This document shows, one piece after another, positions 50,801 to 59,021 of a stretch of 64,000 nt of DNA. Positions within the stretch are counted from its first letter, which is position 1; each line of letters begins with the position of its first letter. The position numbers and the translations under genes are program-made. The notes under the pieces were generated by a model that saw only the letters and a list, made by a program, of their open reading frames with translations, did no database searches and was not told the origin of the DNA. This DNA comes from Ferdinandcohnia sp047246645 (lineage in GTDB: Bacteria; Bacillota; Bacilli; Bacillales; Bacillaceae_L), in contig NZ_JBFOKR010000011.1 of NCBI RefSeq assembly GCF_047246645.1, positions 1 through 64,000 of the forward strand, given 5' to 3'.

Positions 50801-51754
50801 ATGAAGAATGTGAAGGTTGGGGTTGTAGGTTTAGGTGCTATAGGGGAGAGATTGATTCAGGGATTTATGGCAAATGAACAGACAACTGTTGTTGCAGTTG
50901 TTGATACTGATCGTAATCGAGCAAGTTCCATGGCTGAGAAGCTAGGTGGAATCAATTGGTATGAGAGTCATATGGACATGTTAAACAGTGAGACACTTGA
51001 TCTTGTGTATGTCGCTGTCCCACCCAAGTATCATCATAAAATTACTGTAGATGTAATTGAAAAGGGCATCCATGTATTGTGTGAAAAGCCACTAGCAAAT
51101 TCTGTTGTAGAAGCAAAGGACATGCTAGTCAAGGCAGAGGAAGCAGGAATTATTCATGCGATGAACTTCCCATTAAATTATAGTGCTTCAGCTAATCAGT
51201 TCGATAAATTAGTAAAAGAAGGATACATAGGAAAAGTTCGTAGAGTAGAGCTTACGATGAATTTCCCACAATGGCCTCGTTTCTGGCAGAAGAATGAATG
51301 GGTTGCAGGTCGTGAGCAAGGTGGCTTCGTGTTAGAGGTAGGCGTTCACTTTATACAGTTAACACAACGTATTTTTGGTGCAATTACGCATCACTTTACT
51401 CAACTTGAATTACCAACAGACTCTAGTAAGTGTGAAACGGGTGTGTTTGCTTCACTAGAATTAGCAGATGGAACTCCATTAATTATTAACGGAATTAGTC
51501 AGATTGCTGGCGAGGAAAAAATAGCGTATACAGCGTATGGAACGGAAGGCACTCTCTCCTTATTGAACTGGTCTATGCTAGAGGGCGGGAAACTCGGAGA
51601 AGAGATTAAACCAATTGAAAATGAGGTTGATGAAACTTCTACTCTTATTACGAACCTGGTTAACGCACTTTCTGGTAAAGATCATAAACTTTATGATTTC
51701 AAAGCTGGTTATGATGCACAAGTTATACTTGAAAAATTGAGAAATAACGAATAA
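50801..51754 (+). CDS. Gfo/Idh/MocA-family oxidoreductase
   Basis: A 317-residue NAD(P)-dependent dehydrogenase. N-terminal Rossmann domain with GVVGLGAIGERL and the family motif CEKPLA (catalytic Lys); C-terminal substrate domain with EVGVHFIQL (catalytic His region). Members act on sugars, inositols or amino-acid-like compounds, and the substrate cannot be assigned. GAGGAGAGG site; single gene between repeats and a bidirectional terminator. Confidence 0.87.
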   Translation: MKNVKVGVVGLGAIGERLIQGFMANEQTTVVAVVDTDRNRASSMAEKLGGINWYESHMDMLNSETLDLVYVAVPPKYHHKITVDVIEKGIHVLCEKPLANSVVEAKDMLVKAEEAGIIHAMNFPLNYSASANQFDKLVKEGYIGKVRRVELTMNFPQWPRFWQKNEWVAGREQGGFVLEVGVHFIQLTQRIFGAITHHFTQLELPTDSSKCETGVFASLELADGTPLIINGISQIAGEEKIAYTAYGTEGTLSLLNWSMLEGGKLGEEIKPIENEVDETSTLITNLVNALSGKDHKLYDFKAGYDAQVILEKLRNNE

Positions 51755-51769
51755 GCTCGTGAACTAACA

Positions 51770-51798
51770 AACGGCAATCCAGAAAGGATTGCCGTTTT
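51770..51798. terminator. Bidirectional terminator
   Basis: AACGGCAATCC/GGATTGCCGTT stem between convergent genes. Confidence 0.88.
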
Positions 51799-51805
51799 CA
51801 ATATC

Positions 51806-52789
51806 TTACTTAGCAAGTAACTCTTCAATATCATCAAGCATTAGATTTGCAGCCAGCACTCCACCAGCAGTATTCCAAATAGGATCACTTACTTGGTGTA
51901 CATTACCTGCCTTAACTGCTTCAAGTCTCTGCCAAAGCTCATGCTCTGTCCATTCAGTTTCAACTGCAGTCGCTTCGCCATTACCAGTTTCATAAGTGAA
52001 GTAGAAAATAACGTCTCCATCCATTAGAGGTATCTTCTCCTGGTCAACTTCTCTTGCGAATTGATCATCAGGATTTTCAGCGAATAATTCTACCTGTTGT
52101 GCAGGGCGCTTTAACCCAAGTTGGTCAAATATTACACCAGAAAATGAGTCCGTATAATAGATACGTGTTCTACCCTCCATAAAGCGAACGACAGATACCT
52201 CAGTAGCGGTATCAATTTTTCCTTTCAAGGTGTCGATACGTTCATCAAACTCTGCAAGAATCTTTTTTCCTTCTTCTTCTTTATTAATTGCCTTTGAATA
52301 CAGAGTAAAGTTTTTCTTCCAGTCCCCGCGTAAATCTTCCGCAAAGACAGTAGGAGCAATTGCCTTTAACTGCTCATAAATATTTTCTTGACGCATTTTG
52401 TTACCGATAATTAAATCTGGCTCAAGGGCAGCGATAGCTTCTATATTAACATTGCTTTCTTCACCGACAACCTCAACACCATCCATTTGTTCTTCAATAT
52501 GTTCATACCAAGGATCACCTATCCATGAACGAACTGCCCCAACAGGCTTTACCCCCATTGCTAAAAGGGCTTCAGTTCCTTCGTTGGTTAAGATAACAAT
52601 TTTTTCAGGAGTTTTCTCAATTGGTGTAGAACCCATCGCATGTTCAATCGTATATGTATTGCCATCAGTGGTTTCTTCTACAACATCATCTTTGTCCTTA
52701 TCTGTATTATCGGCAGCTCCACAAGCTGCTAGAACAAGAGAGAAGACTACTACTAATAACATTGTAAAAAGAGTTTTCTTTTTGATCAT
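51806..52789 (-). CDS. yfiY: Iron-siderophore binding lipoprotein (YfiY-like)
   Basis: A 327-residue FepB/FhuD-type lipoprotein. Signal peptide with lipobox VLAAC, acidic linker, then two lobes joined by a helix; the sequence around TPEKIVILTNEGTEALLAMG and EPDLIIGNKM is typical. Divergent from the permease genes, with a Fur box before each. This layout matches yfiY and yfiZ-yfhA of B. subtilis, which take up schizokinen and arthrobactin with the YusV ATPase. The ligand here is inferred to be a hydroxamate/citrate siderophore. Confidence 0.88.
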   Translation of the reverse strand: MIKKKTLFTMLLVVVFSLVLAACGAADNTDKDKDDVVEETTDGNTYTIEHAMGSTPIEKTPEKIVILTNEGTEALLAMGVKPVGAVRSWIGDPWYEHIEEQMDGVEVVGEESNVNIEAIAALEPDLIIGNKMRQENIYEQLKAIAPTVFAEDLRGDWKKNFTLYSKAINKEEEGKKILAEFDERIDTLKGKIDTATEVSVVRFMEGRTRIYYTDSFSGVIFDQLGLKRPAQQVELFAENPDDQFAREVDQEKIPLMDGDVIFYFTYETGNGEATAVETEWTEHELWQRLEAVKAGNVHQVSDPIWNTAGGVLAANLMLDDIEELLAK

Positions 52790-52808
52790 TTTGTACCTCC
52801 TATGTATT

Positions 52809-52827
52809 GATAATGATTTTCATTTAC
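52809..52827 (-). promoter_or_regulatory. Fur box before the siderophore receptor
   Basis: GATAATGATTTTCATTTAC, a close match to the 19-bp Fur consensus, just upstream of the receptor start codon. Confidence 0.88.
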
Positions 52828-53038
52828 AATTAGATGATAAAGTGCACAAAGATTTCTGTCAATAATCAATTTCACATTGGAGTCTTTGCTCCCGAGATTT
52901 TTTTGAGATTGTACGTTAACAAACAGCCATCCGCTAGAGGCTTTAACTTTATTCGATTGGATTTTGCCCACCGAAGAATTAATTATTCTTTTTCATCACA
53001 CTATTACTATTTATGGAATTTCTGAATAAAGTTAAATT

Positions 53039-53087
53039 GATAATGATTTTCATAGTCATTGACAGTAATTCTCCTATCAAATAGACT
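53039..53087 (+). promoter_or_regulatory. Fur box and promoter for the permease operon
   Basis: Fur box GATAATGATTTTCATAGTC (53039-53057) abuts TTGACA (53059-53064), 17-bp spacer, TAGACT (53082-53087). The first gene starts about 370 bp further on, beyond an orphan mobile-element RNA. Confidence 0.85.
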
Positions 53088-53286
53088 AGAATTAAAGGAT
53101 TGATATGTAACGCTTTTTCCTTTGTAGTTAACAGATTTACCGCAAAAGCAGTTCACATTTATCTAATTCGAGTTTTCTTAATAAATTGTGGAAAGCTAAC
53201 AATGTTACGTAATCAAAGATTCTATTACTAAGATAAACATGTTTTACTCTTGTCATACATGTAATTATAAAGGTATTCATCGTTTC

Positions 53287-53441
53287 AGGTGCAACCGTCC
53301 GTATGATTTTCAATCTGTTTAGGTAAGAGATTTCGGATGCTAGCACCTCGATTGGTAAGGTAAGGTTTTCTTATGGCTTTAACCCTTAGAAGAATCTACA
53401 GGCTTTGCGTGTGCAAAACCTCCACTTATCAAAGTTTCACT
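53287..53441 (+). ncRNA. Orphan IS200/IS605 (TnpB) right-end-like RNA element
   Basis: A structured block in the leader of the permease operon. AGGTGC/GCACCT (53287-53292 with 53343-53348) closes one domain; AGGTTTT/AAAACCT (53363-53421) closes another that contains CCCTTAGAAGAATCTACAGG, a pattern typical of the 3' region of TnpB elements. It ends in AAAGTTTCACT, as does the element at 31175-31305. No tnpA or tnpB frame remains. Read on the plus strand, a TnpB-type guide would be the sequence after TTTCACT. Class assignment is by resemblance. Confidence 0.5.
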
Positions 53442-53462
53442 ATTAAGGGGACTTATAAAATA

Positions 53463-54467
53463 ATGGTTTTCAAAACAAATCAATCTAGATTATTAGGTTT
53501 AATACTAGGATTAGTAGTGTTAATTATTTGTATGTGTGCAAGTATCGTATATGGTTATACAGATACGTCCTGGAGAGAAGCTTACTATACTTTTACCGCT
53601 TATAATGGTTCAAACGAACATATTATTATACAATCAATTCGTCTTCCAAGAGCTTTGATTGCAGCAGCTGTAGGTGCCAGTTTAGGAATAGCAGGAACAT
53701 TAATGCAAGCATTAACAAAAAATCCTCTGGCATCACCGGGTATCTTTGGTGTTAATGCAGGTGCAGGATTTTTTATAGTAGTCGCTGTATCAGTGTTTTC
53801 TGTTTCTTCCTTACAAGCCTTTACATGGATTGCATTTTTAGGTGCAGCAGTTGCAGCATTCACCGTTTATTTTATTGGCTCCTTAGGTCGTGAGGGTTTA
53901 ACACCAATGAAGCTTACATTAGCAGGTTCTGCTATGGCTGCCATGTTTTCTTCCTTCACACAAGGTTTGCTCGTAATTGATGAAATGGCTTTGGATCAAG
54001 TGCTATTTTGGCTAGCTGGTTCCATTCAAGGCAGGAAGCTAGATGTACTGCAAAGCGTCATTCCCTACCTGGGAATAGCCTGGGTGTTTTCACTGCTGTT
54101 AGCAAATAAAATAAACATTTTAACAATGGGTGAAGATGTAGCTAAGGGATTAGGACAACGCACTGGCACTGTTAAACTACTAACAGCAATAGTCATTATT
54201 CTTTTAGCGGGAGGTTCGGTTGCGATTGCTGGGCCGATAGGTTTTATTGGGATTGTTATTCCTCATATCACTCGTTCCCTTGTCGGGAATGACCATCGTT
54301 GGATAATTCCATATAGCGGGATACTAGGTGGAGTTTTACTTTTATTAGCTGACATCTCTGCTAGATATGTGGTAATGCCTGAGGAAGTACCAGTAGGTGT
54401 TATGACAGCACTAATTGGAACACCTTTCTTCATATATGTAGCAAGAAGGGGGTTTCGTAAATCATGA
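53463..54467 (+). CDS. yfiZ: FecCD-type siderophore permease (YfiZ-like)
   Basis: A 334-residue BtuC/FecCD permease with about nine or ten membrane segments. Family patches are RLPRALIAAAVGASLGIAG, the glycine-rich NPLASPGIFGVNAGA, and GPIGFIGIVIPHITR. The length fits B. subtilis YfiZ (333 residues). The start at 53463 has only a distant AAGGGG (12 bases away), directly after the orphan RNA element, so translation may be weak. The stop overlaps the next gene by four bases. Confidence 0.9.
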   Translation: MVFKTNQSRLLGLILGLVVLIICMCASIVYGYTDTSWREAYYTFTAYNGSNEHIIIQSIRLPRALIAAAVGASLGIAGTLMQALTKNPLASPGIFGVNAGAGFFIVVAVSVFSVSSLQAFTWIAFLGAAVAAFTVYFIGSLGREGLTPMKLTLAGSAMAAMFSSFTQGLLVIDEMALDQVLFWLAGSIQGRKLDVLQSVIPYLGIAWVFSLLLANKINILTMGEDVAKGLGQRTGTVKLLTAIVIILLAGGSVAIAGPIGFIGIVIPHITRSLVGNDHRWIIPYSGILGGVLLLLADISARYVVMPEEVPVGVMTALIGTPFFIYVARRGFRKS

Positions 54468-55522
54468 GTAAATATAAAACATTCAGATTAGGAAAAAAAG
54501 GTAGTATTTCTTATCTAATTGATAAAAGAGCCTTACTAACATTTACTACCCTTTTGCTATTAGTAATTGGCTTATTTTTAATAAGTACAGGGATGGGAGA
54601 TATGAAAATTGGTCCACTCTCTGTTATTAAATCACTTTTTGGGTATGGAACAAAAATGGAACAACTGGTTGTTACCCAATTTCGTTTGCCAAGGATATTA
54701 ATTGCTTTTTTAGTGGGAATGGCATTAGCAGCTGCCGGTAGTATTTTACAAGGAATTATCCGAAATCCACTGGCCTCCCCTGATATTATTGGGTTGACAG
54801 GAGGGGCATCGGTTGCAGTTGTTGCGTTCCTTACAATATTTAGTAATTCAAGTAATGCCTTAACGGTTAGTATAAAATGGCTTCCTGTTGCAGCATTTAT
54901 AGGGGCAACTGTTGTTGCAATTGTAGTATATGTGCTGTCTTGGAAAAACGGAGTTTCACCTATACGCCTTGTGTTAATAGGGATTGGGGTGTCTGCCCTC
55001 GCACAAGCCCTAACAACAACCTTCATGGTCATGGGACCTATTTATCAAGCGAGCCAGGCAAATATTTGGATAACAGGATCTGTAAACGGGTCTACTTGGG
55101 GAAATGTTCAAATCTTAAGTCCAGTGGTTATAGTACTTCTACTACTAGCTTTTATCCTGGCGCGTAACTTAAATGTTCAGGAACTAGGGGAAGAACTGGC
55201 AACAGGTGTTGGTAGTGCAGTGCAAAGGCAACGATTTTTACTGCTACTAGCGAGTACTGCTCTAACGGGTAGTGCAGTTGCATTCGCCGGTGGAATTGGA
55301 TTTGTTGGATTAATGGCTCCTCATATGGCGAGACGATTAGTTGGTTCAGCGTTTGGGGCATTACTACCTACAGCTGCTCTAATTGGTGGGTTGTTGGTTA
55401 TGGTTGCCGATTTAATTGGTAGAACACTATTTTCACCAATAGAGGTCCCGGCAGGTGTATTTACGGCTGCAATTGGTGCACCGTATTTTATCTATTTATT
55501 ATACAAAAGTAGAAATAGCTAA
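54464..55522 (+). CDS. yfhA: FecCD-type siderophore permease (YfhA-like)
   Basis: A 352-residue partner permease of the same family. Patches RLPRILIAFLVGMALAAAG, NPLASPDIIGLTGGA and GGIGFVGLMAPHMAR match those of the first permease. ATGA overlap with the preceding gene implies coupled translation and a heterodimer in the membrane. Together with the receptor and the ATPase they form an iron-siderophore importer. Confidence 0.9.
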   Translation: MSKYKTFRLGKKGSISYLIDKRALLTFTTLLLLVIGLFLISTGMGDMKIGPLSVIKSLFGYGTKMEQLVVTQFRLPRILIAFLVGMALAAAGSILQGIIRNPLASPDIIGLTGGASVAVVAFLTIFSNSSNALTVSIKWLPVAAFIGATVVAIVVYVLSWKNGVSPIRLVLIGIGVSALAQALTTTFMVMGPIYQASQANIWITGSVNGSTWGNVQILSPVVIVLLLLAFILARNLNVQELGEELATGVGSAVQRQRFLLLLASTALTGSAVAFAGGIGFVGLMAPHMARRLVGSAFGALLPTAALIGGLLVMVADLIGRTLFSPIEVPAGVFTAAIGAPYFIYLLYKSRNS

Positions 55523-55611
55523 TAAATGTACAGCAAGGGTGCAAGTAAGTACCATTTACAACTAGAAAATGCATCTAGATGGTACATATAACTTTGTAAG
55601 GGGGCATTACA

Positions 55612-56424
55612 ATGAATGCGTTAGAGACAGATGCACTCACACTTTCATATGGTGAGTCCATTATCATAGATAATCTCAAACTAGAGATACCTAAAGGTGA
55701 AATTACCGTATTAATAGGTGGTAATGGTTGTGGAAAATCAACACTGCTCCGTTCATTAGCGAGATTATTAAAGCCTAAATCAGGAGCTGTACTATTAGAA
55801 GGAAATGCGATTGCGAAGTTACCAACTAAGGAGGTCGCCCGCAAGCTGGCAATTCTCCCACAAGGACCAACAGCCCCTGAAGGATTGACAGTACTTCAAC
55901 TAGTTAAGCAAGGTCGTTATCCATACCAGAACTGGCTCAAACAATGGACGGAAGAAGATGAAAAGGCAGTAAATCACGCATTAGAAGCAACAGGTATGAC
56001 TGAGTTTGCAGAACGAGCGGTTGATTCATTGTCTGGGGGACAACGTCAGCGTGCATGGATTGCCATGACACTTGCGCAAGAAACCGATATTATCTTACTT
56101 GATGAGCCTACAACCTATCTTGATATGACACATCAAATCGAAATTTTAGATCTTCTTTTTGAGCTAAACGAAACAGAACAGCGAACAATTATTATGGTGT
56201 TGCATGATTTGAATCTAGCATGTCGATATGCTCACCATATTGTTGCCATAAAAGACAAACAAATCTATGCTCAAGGTAAACCAGAATATGTTGTTAATTG
56301 TAGTCTTGTAAAAGATGTTTTCGATATGAATTGTGAGGTTACGATTGATCCTCTTTTTGGAACACCATTATGTATTCCACATGGCAAAGGCCGTTGTATC
56401 TTGCAAAAAAAGGTAGGGATATAA
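55612..56424 (+). CDS. yusV: Iron-siderophore ABC ATPase (YusV-like)
   Basis: A 270-residue FecE-type ATPase. Walker A GGNGCGKST, signature LSGGQRQRAW, Walker B ILLDEPTTYLD and switch His in VLHDLNLA are intact. B. subtilis YusV energises several siderophore permeases; here the gene is in the operon with its permeases. The C-terminus has GKGRC, a short Cys-containing tail. GGGGG site; an 89-bp gap separates it from the permease gene. Confidence 0.9.
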   Translation: MNALETDALTLSYGESIIIDNLKLEIPKGEITVLIGGNGCGKSTLLRSLARLLKPKSGAVLLEGNAIAKLPTKEVARKLAILPQGPTAPEGLTVLQLVKQGRYPYQNWLKQWTEEDEKAVNHALEATGMTEFAERAVDSLSGGQRQRAWIAMTLAQETDIILLDEPTTYLDMTHQIEILDLLFELNETEQRTIIMVLHDLNLACRYAHHIVAIKDKQIYAQGKPEYVVNCSLVKDVFDMNCEVTIDPLFGTPLCIPHGKGRCILQKKVGI

Positions 56425-56426
56425 AG

Positions 56427-57197
56427 ATGTTAGTACCCCTCCAGATAAATGAGATAGAGCAATTGAAAGAATTTAGATATATAGATAGACAATTTGAGTC
56501 TGATCTCTCGATACCCGTTAGCGATTTATTAGATGAAGTTAATTTAAGCAGGTATGTTACGAATATTCAAAAGAAGATAGCTGCTCCTGATAAGCGAGTA
56601 GCTGCTTCCATGTTTATGAAAAGGTACGGTTTTTTTGCTGTCCTTAACCTATATGCCATGACAATCTTAAATAAACGGTTGGATTCCAGTCTAGCAAATG
56701 TATCATTAGAAACGAATGAAAATGAACAGGAAATTTGGTACTGGAATCCCAAGTTTTATCTTCAAACATTAGATACTATACCGGCACCACAAACTTCTCG
56801 TAAAAAATGGCGAGATGAGACGATAAGGGCTATTTTTCACGAGCATATTCATGAGGTACTCATAAAATTTGCTGAGCAATCAAAACTATCAAAGAAGGTT
56901 TTATGGGAAAATATTGCAATTTATATCTTTTGGTTATATGAATCTTTACTATCTAATCCAAAATTTGAGGAGAAAAAAGCACGTATTCAGGATGATTATG
57001 AGTATATTGTGAGTAAAGCAGATGGGGAATTATTTGGTCCTCTGAATTTTAACCCTTTAACTCGCTTCTATGGACAAAAAGTATATCGACCGGAATATGA
57101 TCAAGAAATACGAATGCGTAAAACCTGCTGTCTTTACTATAAAACCAGTAATTCAGGTGACCGTTGCAAAACATGTCCCCTTGGCTGTGTGAAATAA
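56427..57197 (+). CDS. FhuF-like ferric siderophore reductase
   Basis: A 256-residue protein starting at 56427, three bases after the ATPase stop. The C-terminus has CC-x10-C-x2-C (CCLYYKTSNSGDRCKTC), the [2Fe-2S]-binding pattern of FhuF and the IucA/IucC C-terminal-like family. FhuF proteins reduce Fe(III) in imported hydroxamate siderophores and so release iron in the cytosol. Its place directly behind the importer genes fits that role. Last enzyme of the Fur-controlled operon. Confidence 0.85.
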   Translation: MLVPLQINEIEQLKEFRYIDRQFESDLSIPVSDLLDEVNLSRYVTNIQKKIAAPDKRVAASMFMKRYGFFAVLNLYAMTILNKRLDSSLANVSLETNENEQEIWYWNPKFYLQTLDTIPAPQTSRKKWRDETIRAIFHEHIHEVLIKFAEQSKLSKKVLWENIAIYIFWLYESLLSNPKFEEKKARIQDDYEYIVSKADGELFGPLNFNPLTRFYGQKVYRPEYDQEIRMRKTCCLYYKTSNSGDRCKTCPLGCVK

Positions 57198-57212
57198 GTT
57201 AGGAGAATGAGA

Positions 57213-57461
57213 GTGGATAAACAAATAGTTGAACAATTAGATGGATTACTAGAAAAGTATACTGAATTATTGTTAGGAGAAAGCACCCCTGAGCTAAAAG
57301 AAAAAGTGAAAGCCTGGTCAATCTATATGCATATTTCGAAATCAATGCCGCCACTAGCAAAGCACTGGAACGATACATATCCCGATGCAAAAGAAAATAT
57401 TAAAGAGATTATTGCGGAAATCAAAAAACTAAATGAAGAGCATCGTGCGAAAAATAAGTAG
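57213..57461 (+). CDS. yusU: DUF2573 protein, YusU-like
   Basis: An 82-residue helical protein. GTG 57213 is seven bases from AGGAG; ATG 57207 is only one base from it and less likely. The sequence (VEQLDGLLEKYTELLLGES) matches YusU of B. subtilis, whose gene is next to yusV as here. The function is unknown. Soluble, charged, no metal motif. It is the last gene of the siderophore operon, followed by a strong terminator. Confidence 0.78.
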   Translation: MDKQIVEQLDGLLEKYTELLLGESTPELKEKVKAWSIYMHISKSMPPLAKHWNDTYPDAKENIKEIIAEIKKLNEEHRAKNK

Positions 57462-57497
57462 AGATGAGACACCATTGGTGTTTCATCTCTTTTTTTA
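57461..57497 (+). terminator. Strong Rho-independent terminator
   Basis: 13-bp GAGATGAGACACC/GGTGTTTCATCTC stem with T run; overlaps the last base of the preceding stop. Confidence 0.92.
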
Positions 57498-57594
57498 TAT
57501 GGTGTAAATAAACTTACTTATATGCGTTACTTCAACTACTGCTCTTTTGCCTATAGTCTCGACAATAGCGGAGTTTTCTAATTATGTAGCTAGT

Positions 57595-57939
57595 CTATTG
57601 TAGGTTATGGTTTGGAAACTGTGTTGTTGTGTAGTTATAAAACTGCTGAAGCTTTTGCTGTACCTTTTTCGTATCTTCTTCTTCAAGCTTATACCAGCCA
57701 TTTTTAAACATTAAATTATATAATTCTCTTTGACAGTCCTGAGTTTCATTAAAAATTGCCCGAATATCTTGATATAACCCATCATGACTCATCTCGTTCA
57801 GAGCAGTACTGTAAGCCGCAGTCATATATTTTTCAGTAGCCAACATATCGTTTACGAAATCACGATCATTCATTTCAGGAGTTTTAGGTACAGTTGTTTT
57901 GGGATTCTTTACTTGGTTTTGGTTCTGTTGTTGGTTCAT
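57595..57939 (-). CDS. CotF-like spore coat protein
   Basis: A 114-residue protein of the CotF/YusN-type coat family (ferritin-like helical fold). Asn/Gln-rich start, then MNDRDFVNDMLATEKYMTAA and a helix pair ending with NLMFKNGWYKLEE, which is typical. AAGGAG site. It is the second gene of a two-gene unit with a related coat protein. In B. subtilis yusN, a coat gene, also stands near fadN. Confidence 0.82.
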   Translation of the reverse strand: MNQQQNQNQVKNPKTTVPKTPEMNDRDFVNDMLATEKYMTAAYSTALNEMSHDGLYQDIRAIFNETQDCQRELYNLMFKNGWYKLEEEDTKKVQQKLQQFYNYTTTQFPNHNLQ

Positions 57940-57954
57940 TTACAATGCTCCTTT

Positions 57955-58272
57955 CTATTGCATTTGTTGTCCTTGTTGATTTTGGTTTTGACTAGGGGGT
58001 TGAGGCGCTTGCCCTGTATGTTTTTGCATGTGTTGTAGAATTTGGTTATAGTGACGTTCATGCATCTGGCATGCTTTCTCGAGTGCCTGAGAAATTTCGT
58101 CTATATGACATTGACCAGCATAAAAATGTGCTTTCTTAAGCGCCATTAAATTCCAAGACATCATATCTGTCAAATATAATAAATCTTTTGATGTAATAAC
58201 CGCGGGTGTCTCAGACATTTGAGGACCCTTAGGTGTGTACATCGGTTGCTGTTGTGATTGTTGCTGCTGCAT
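57955..58272 (-). CDS. CotF-like spore coat protein, shorter paralogue
   Basis: A 105-residue protein with Gln-rich ends and a helical core (ITSKDLLYLTDMMSWN, then His-containing HFYAGQCHIDE and MHERHYNQIL). It resembles the YraG/CotF-like coat family. AGGAGG site; the next coat gene starts 16 bases after the stop, so the two form one operon. Mother-cell (sigma-K or E) expression is expected but no promoter is assigned. Confidence 0.78.
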   Translation of the reverse strand: MQQQQSQQQPMYTPKGPQMSETPAVITSKDLLYLTDMMSWNLMALKKAHFYAGQCHIDEISQALEKACQMHERHYNQILQHMQKHTGQAPQPPSQNQNQQGQQMQ

Positions 58273-58412
58273 ATTAATCCTCCTATCACATTATGAGTTG
58301 GCTACTGCATGAAGAGCTAAGTAGCCTATTTCTGTACAGGTATTATCCTTCCATAAAACAATTTTAGTATGCAAATAAATCAATATATTAAGGTGCGTTT
58401 TTTCTTTTTGAC

Positions 58413-58500
58413 AGGCAATGAGTGCCCAACTAAAGTGAAAAAGATGGGTCGAGGTAACTCATATAGGCAATGAGTGCCCAACTAAGGTTAAAAGGATGGT
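58413..58500. repeat. Two-copy 52-bp direct repeat with GGCA/TGCC hairpins
   Basis: AGGCAATGAGTGCCCAACTAA occurs at 58413 and again at 58465; each copy has the hairpin GGCA-ATGAG-TGCC followed by a purine-rich stretch. It lies in the 345-bp gap between coat and small spore protein genes, where no other gene is supported. Confidence 0.8.
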
Positions 58501-58567
58501 CTAAGGTCATCCAACGAGAATAATATGCTTGATTAAGTGGATAGGTCCACAACCCAACAATATAATT

Positions 58568-58590
58568 GGCCCTCAATTAAATTGAAGGCC
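58568..58590 (-). terminator. Hairpin, probable terminator of the small gene at 58619
   Basis: GGCC-CTCAATT/AATTGA-GGCC stem, downstream of the gene on the minus strand. No clear T run. Confidence 0.5.
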
Positions 58591-58618
58591 ATTCCTTATG
58601 AACAACTATTAAATAGCC

Positions 58619-58768
58619 TTATCCTTCTCCACCAGTGTTTTCTGATCCATATTGCTGGTTAGTCGATGTTGTTTTGCCACTTCTTGCTCTTGTATCAGGA
58701 CCAGCATTCCCCTTTACACTGGCAGCACTAACGCCTCTTTTTGAAGGGTTTTTATCCACCTTTGCCAT
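58619..58768 (-). CDS. Small 49-residue protein, probably spore-associated
   Basis: A 49-residue, Ser/Thr/Gly/Asn-rich protein, from ATG 58768 with a strong CGGAGGTG site. It starts MAKVDKNPSKRGVSAASVKG and ends in NQQYGSENTGGEG, with no Cys and no hydrophobic core. Composition is like minor small acid-soluble spore proteins, and neighbours are coat genes, but I know no exact family. Function unknown. Confidence 0.62.
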   Translation of the reverse strand: MAKVDKNPSKRGVSAASVKGNAGPDTRARSGKTTSTNQQYGSENTGGEG

Positions 58769-58980
58769 TATAATCACCTCCGTTTTACTACGATAAACGG
58801 GCAATAACGCCCAATACAGCAAACTACACATATAGAGTCACCTGAAAAAAAGCTTTCCATTCGAACTGTAAAGAAAAAGGAAAATTGTTCTTCTAATATA
58901 TTGCGAAAATTTAAATATTGCTTTATATTTAGATATAAGGAACAACTCATTCTTATTGGAAATTTTTTTTGGCATGAAAA

Positions 58981-58998
58981 TGAATGAGTATTCATTCA
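58981..58998 (+). promoter_or_regulatory. FadR operator
   Basis: TGAATGAGTATTCATTCA, an almost perfect palindrome and an exact fit to the Bacillus FadR site (TGAATGA-N4-TCATTCA). Acyl-CoA would release FadR and induce the fad operon. Confidence 0.9.
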
Positions 58999-59021
58999 AA
59001 AGGTCAAAGGGGGAACTGTGA

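Noticed and set aside
53137..53346. 69-codon minus-strand frame upstream of the permease operon
   Set aside because: No ribosome site or family motif; it overlaps the left part of the IS605-like element and the promoter leader.
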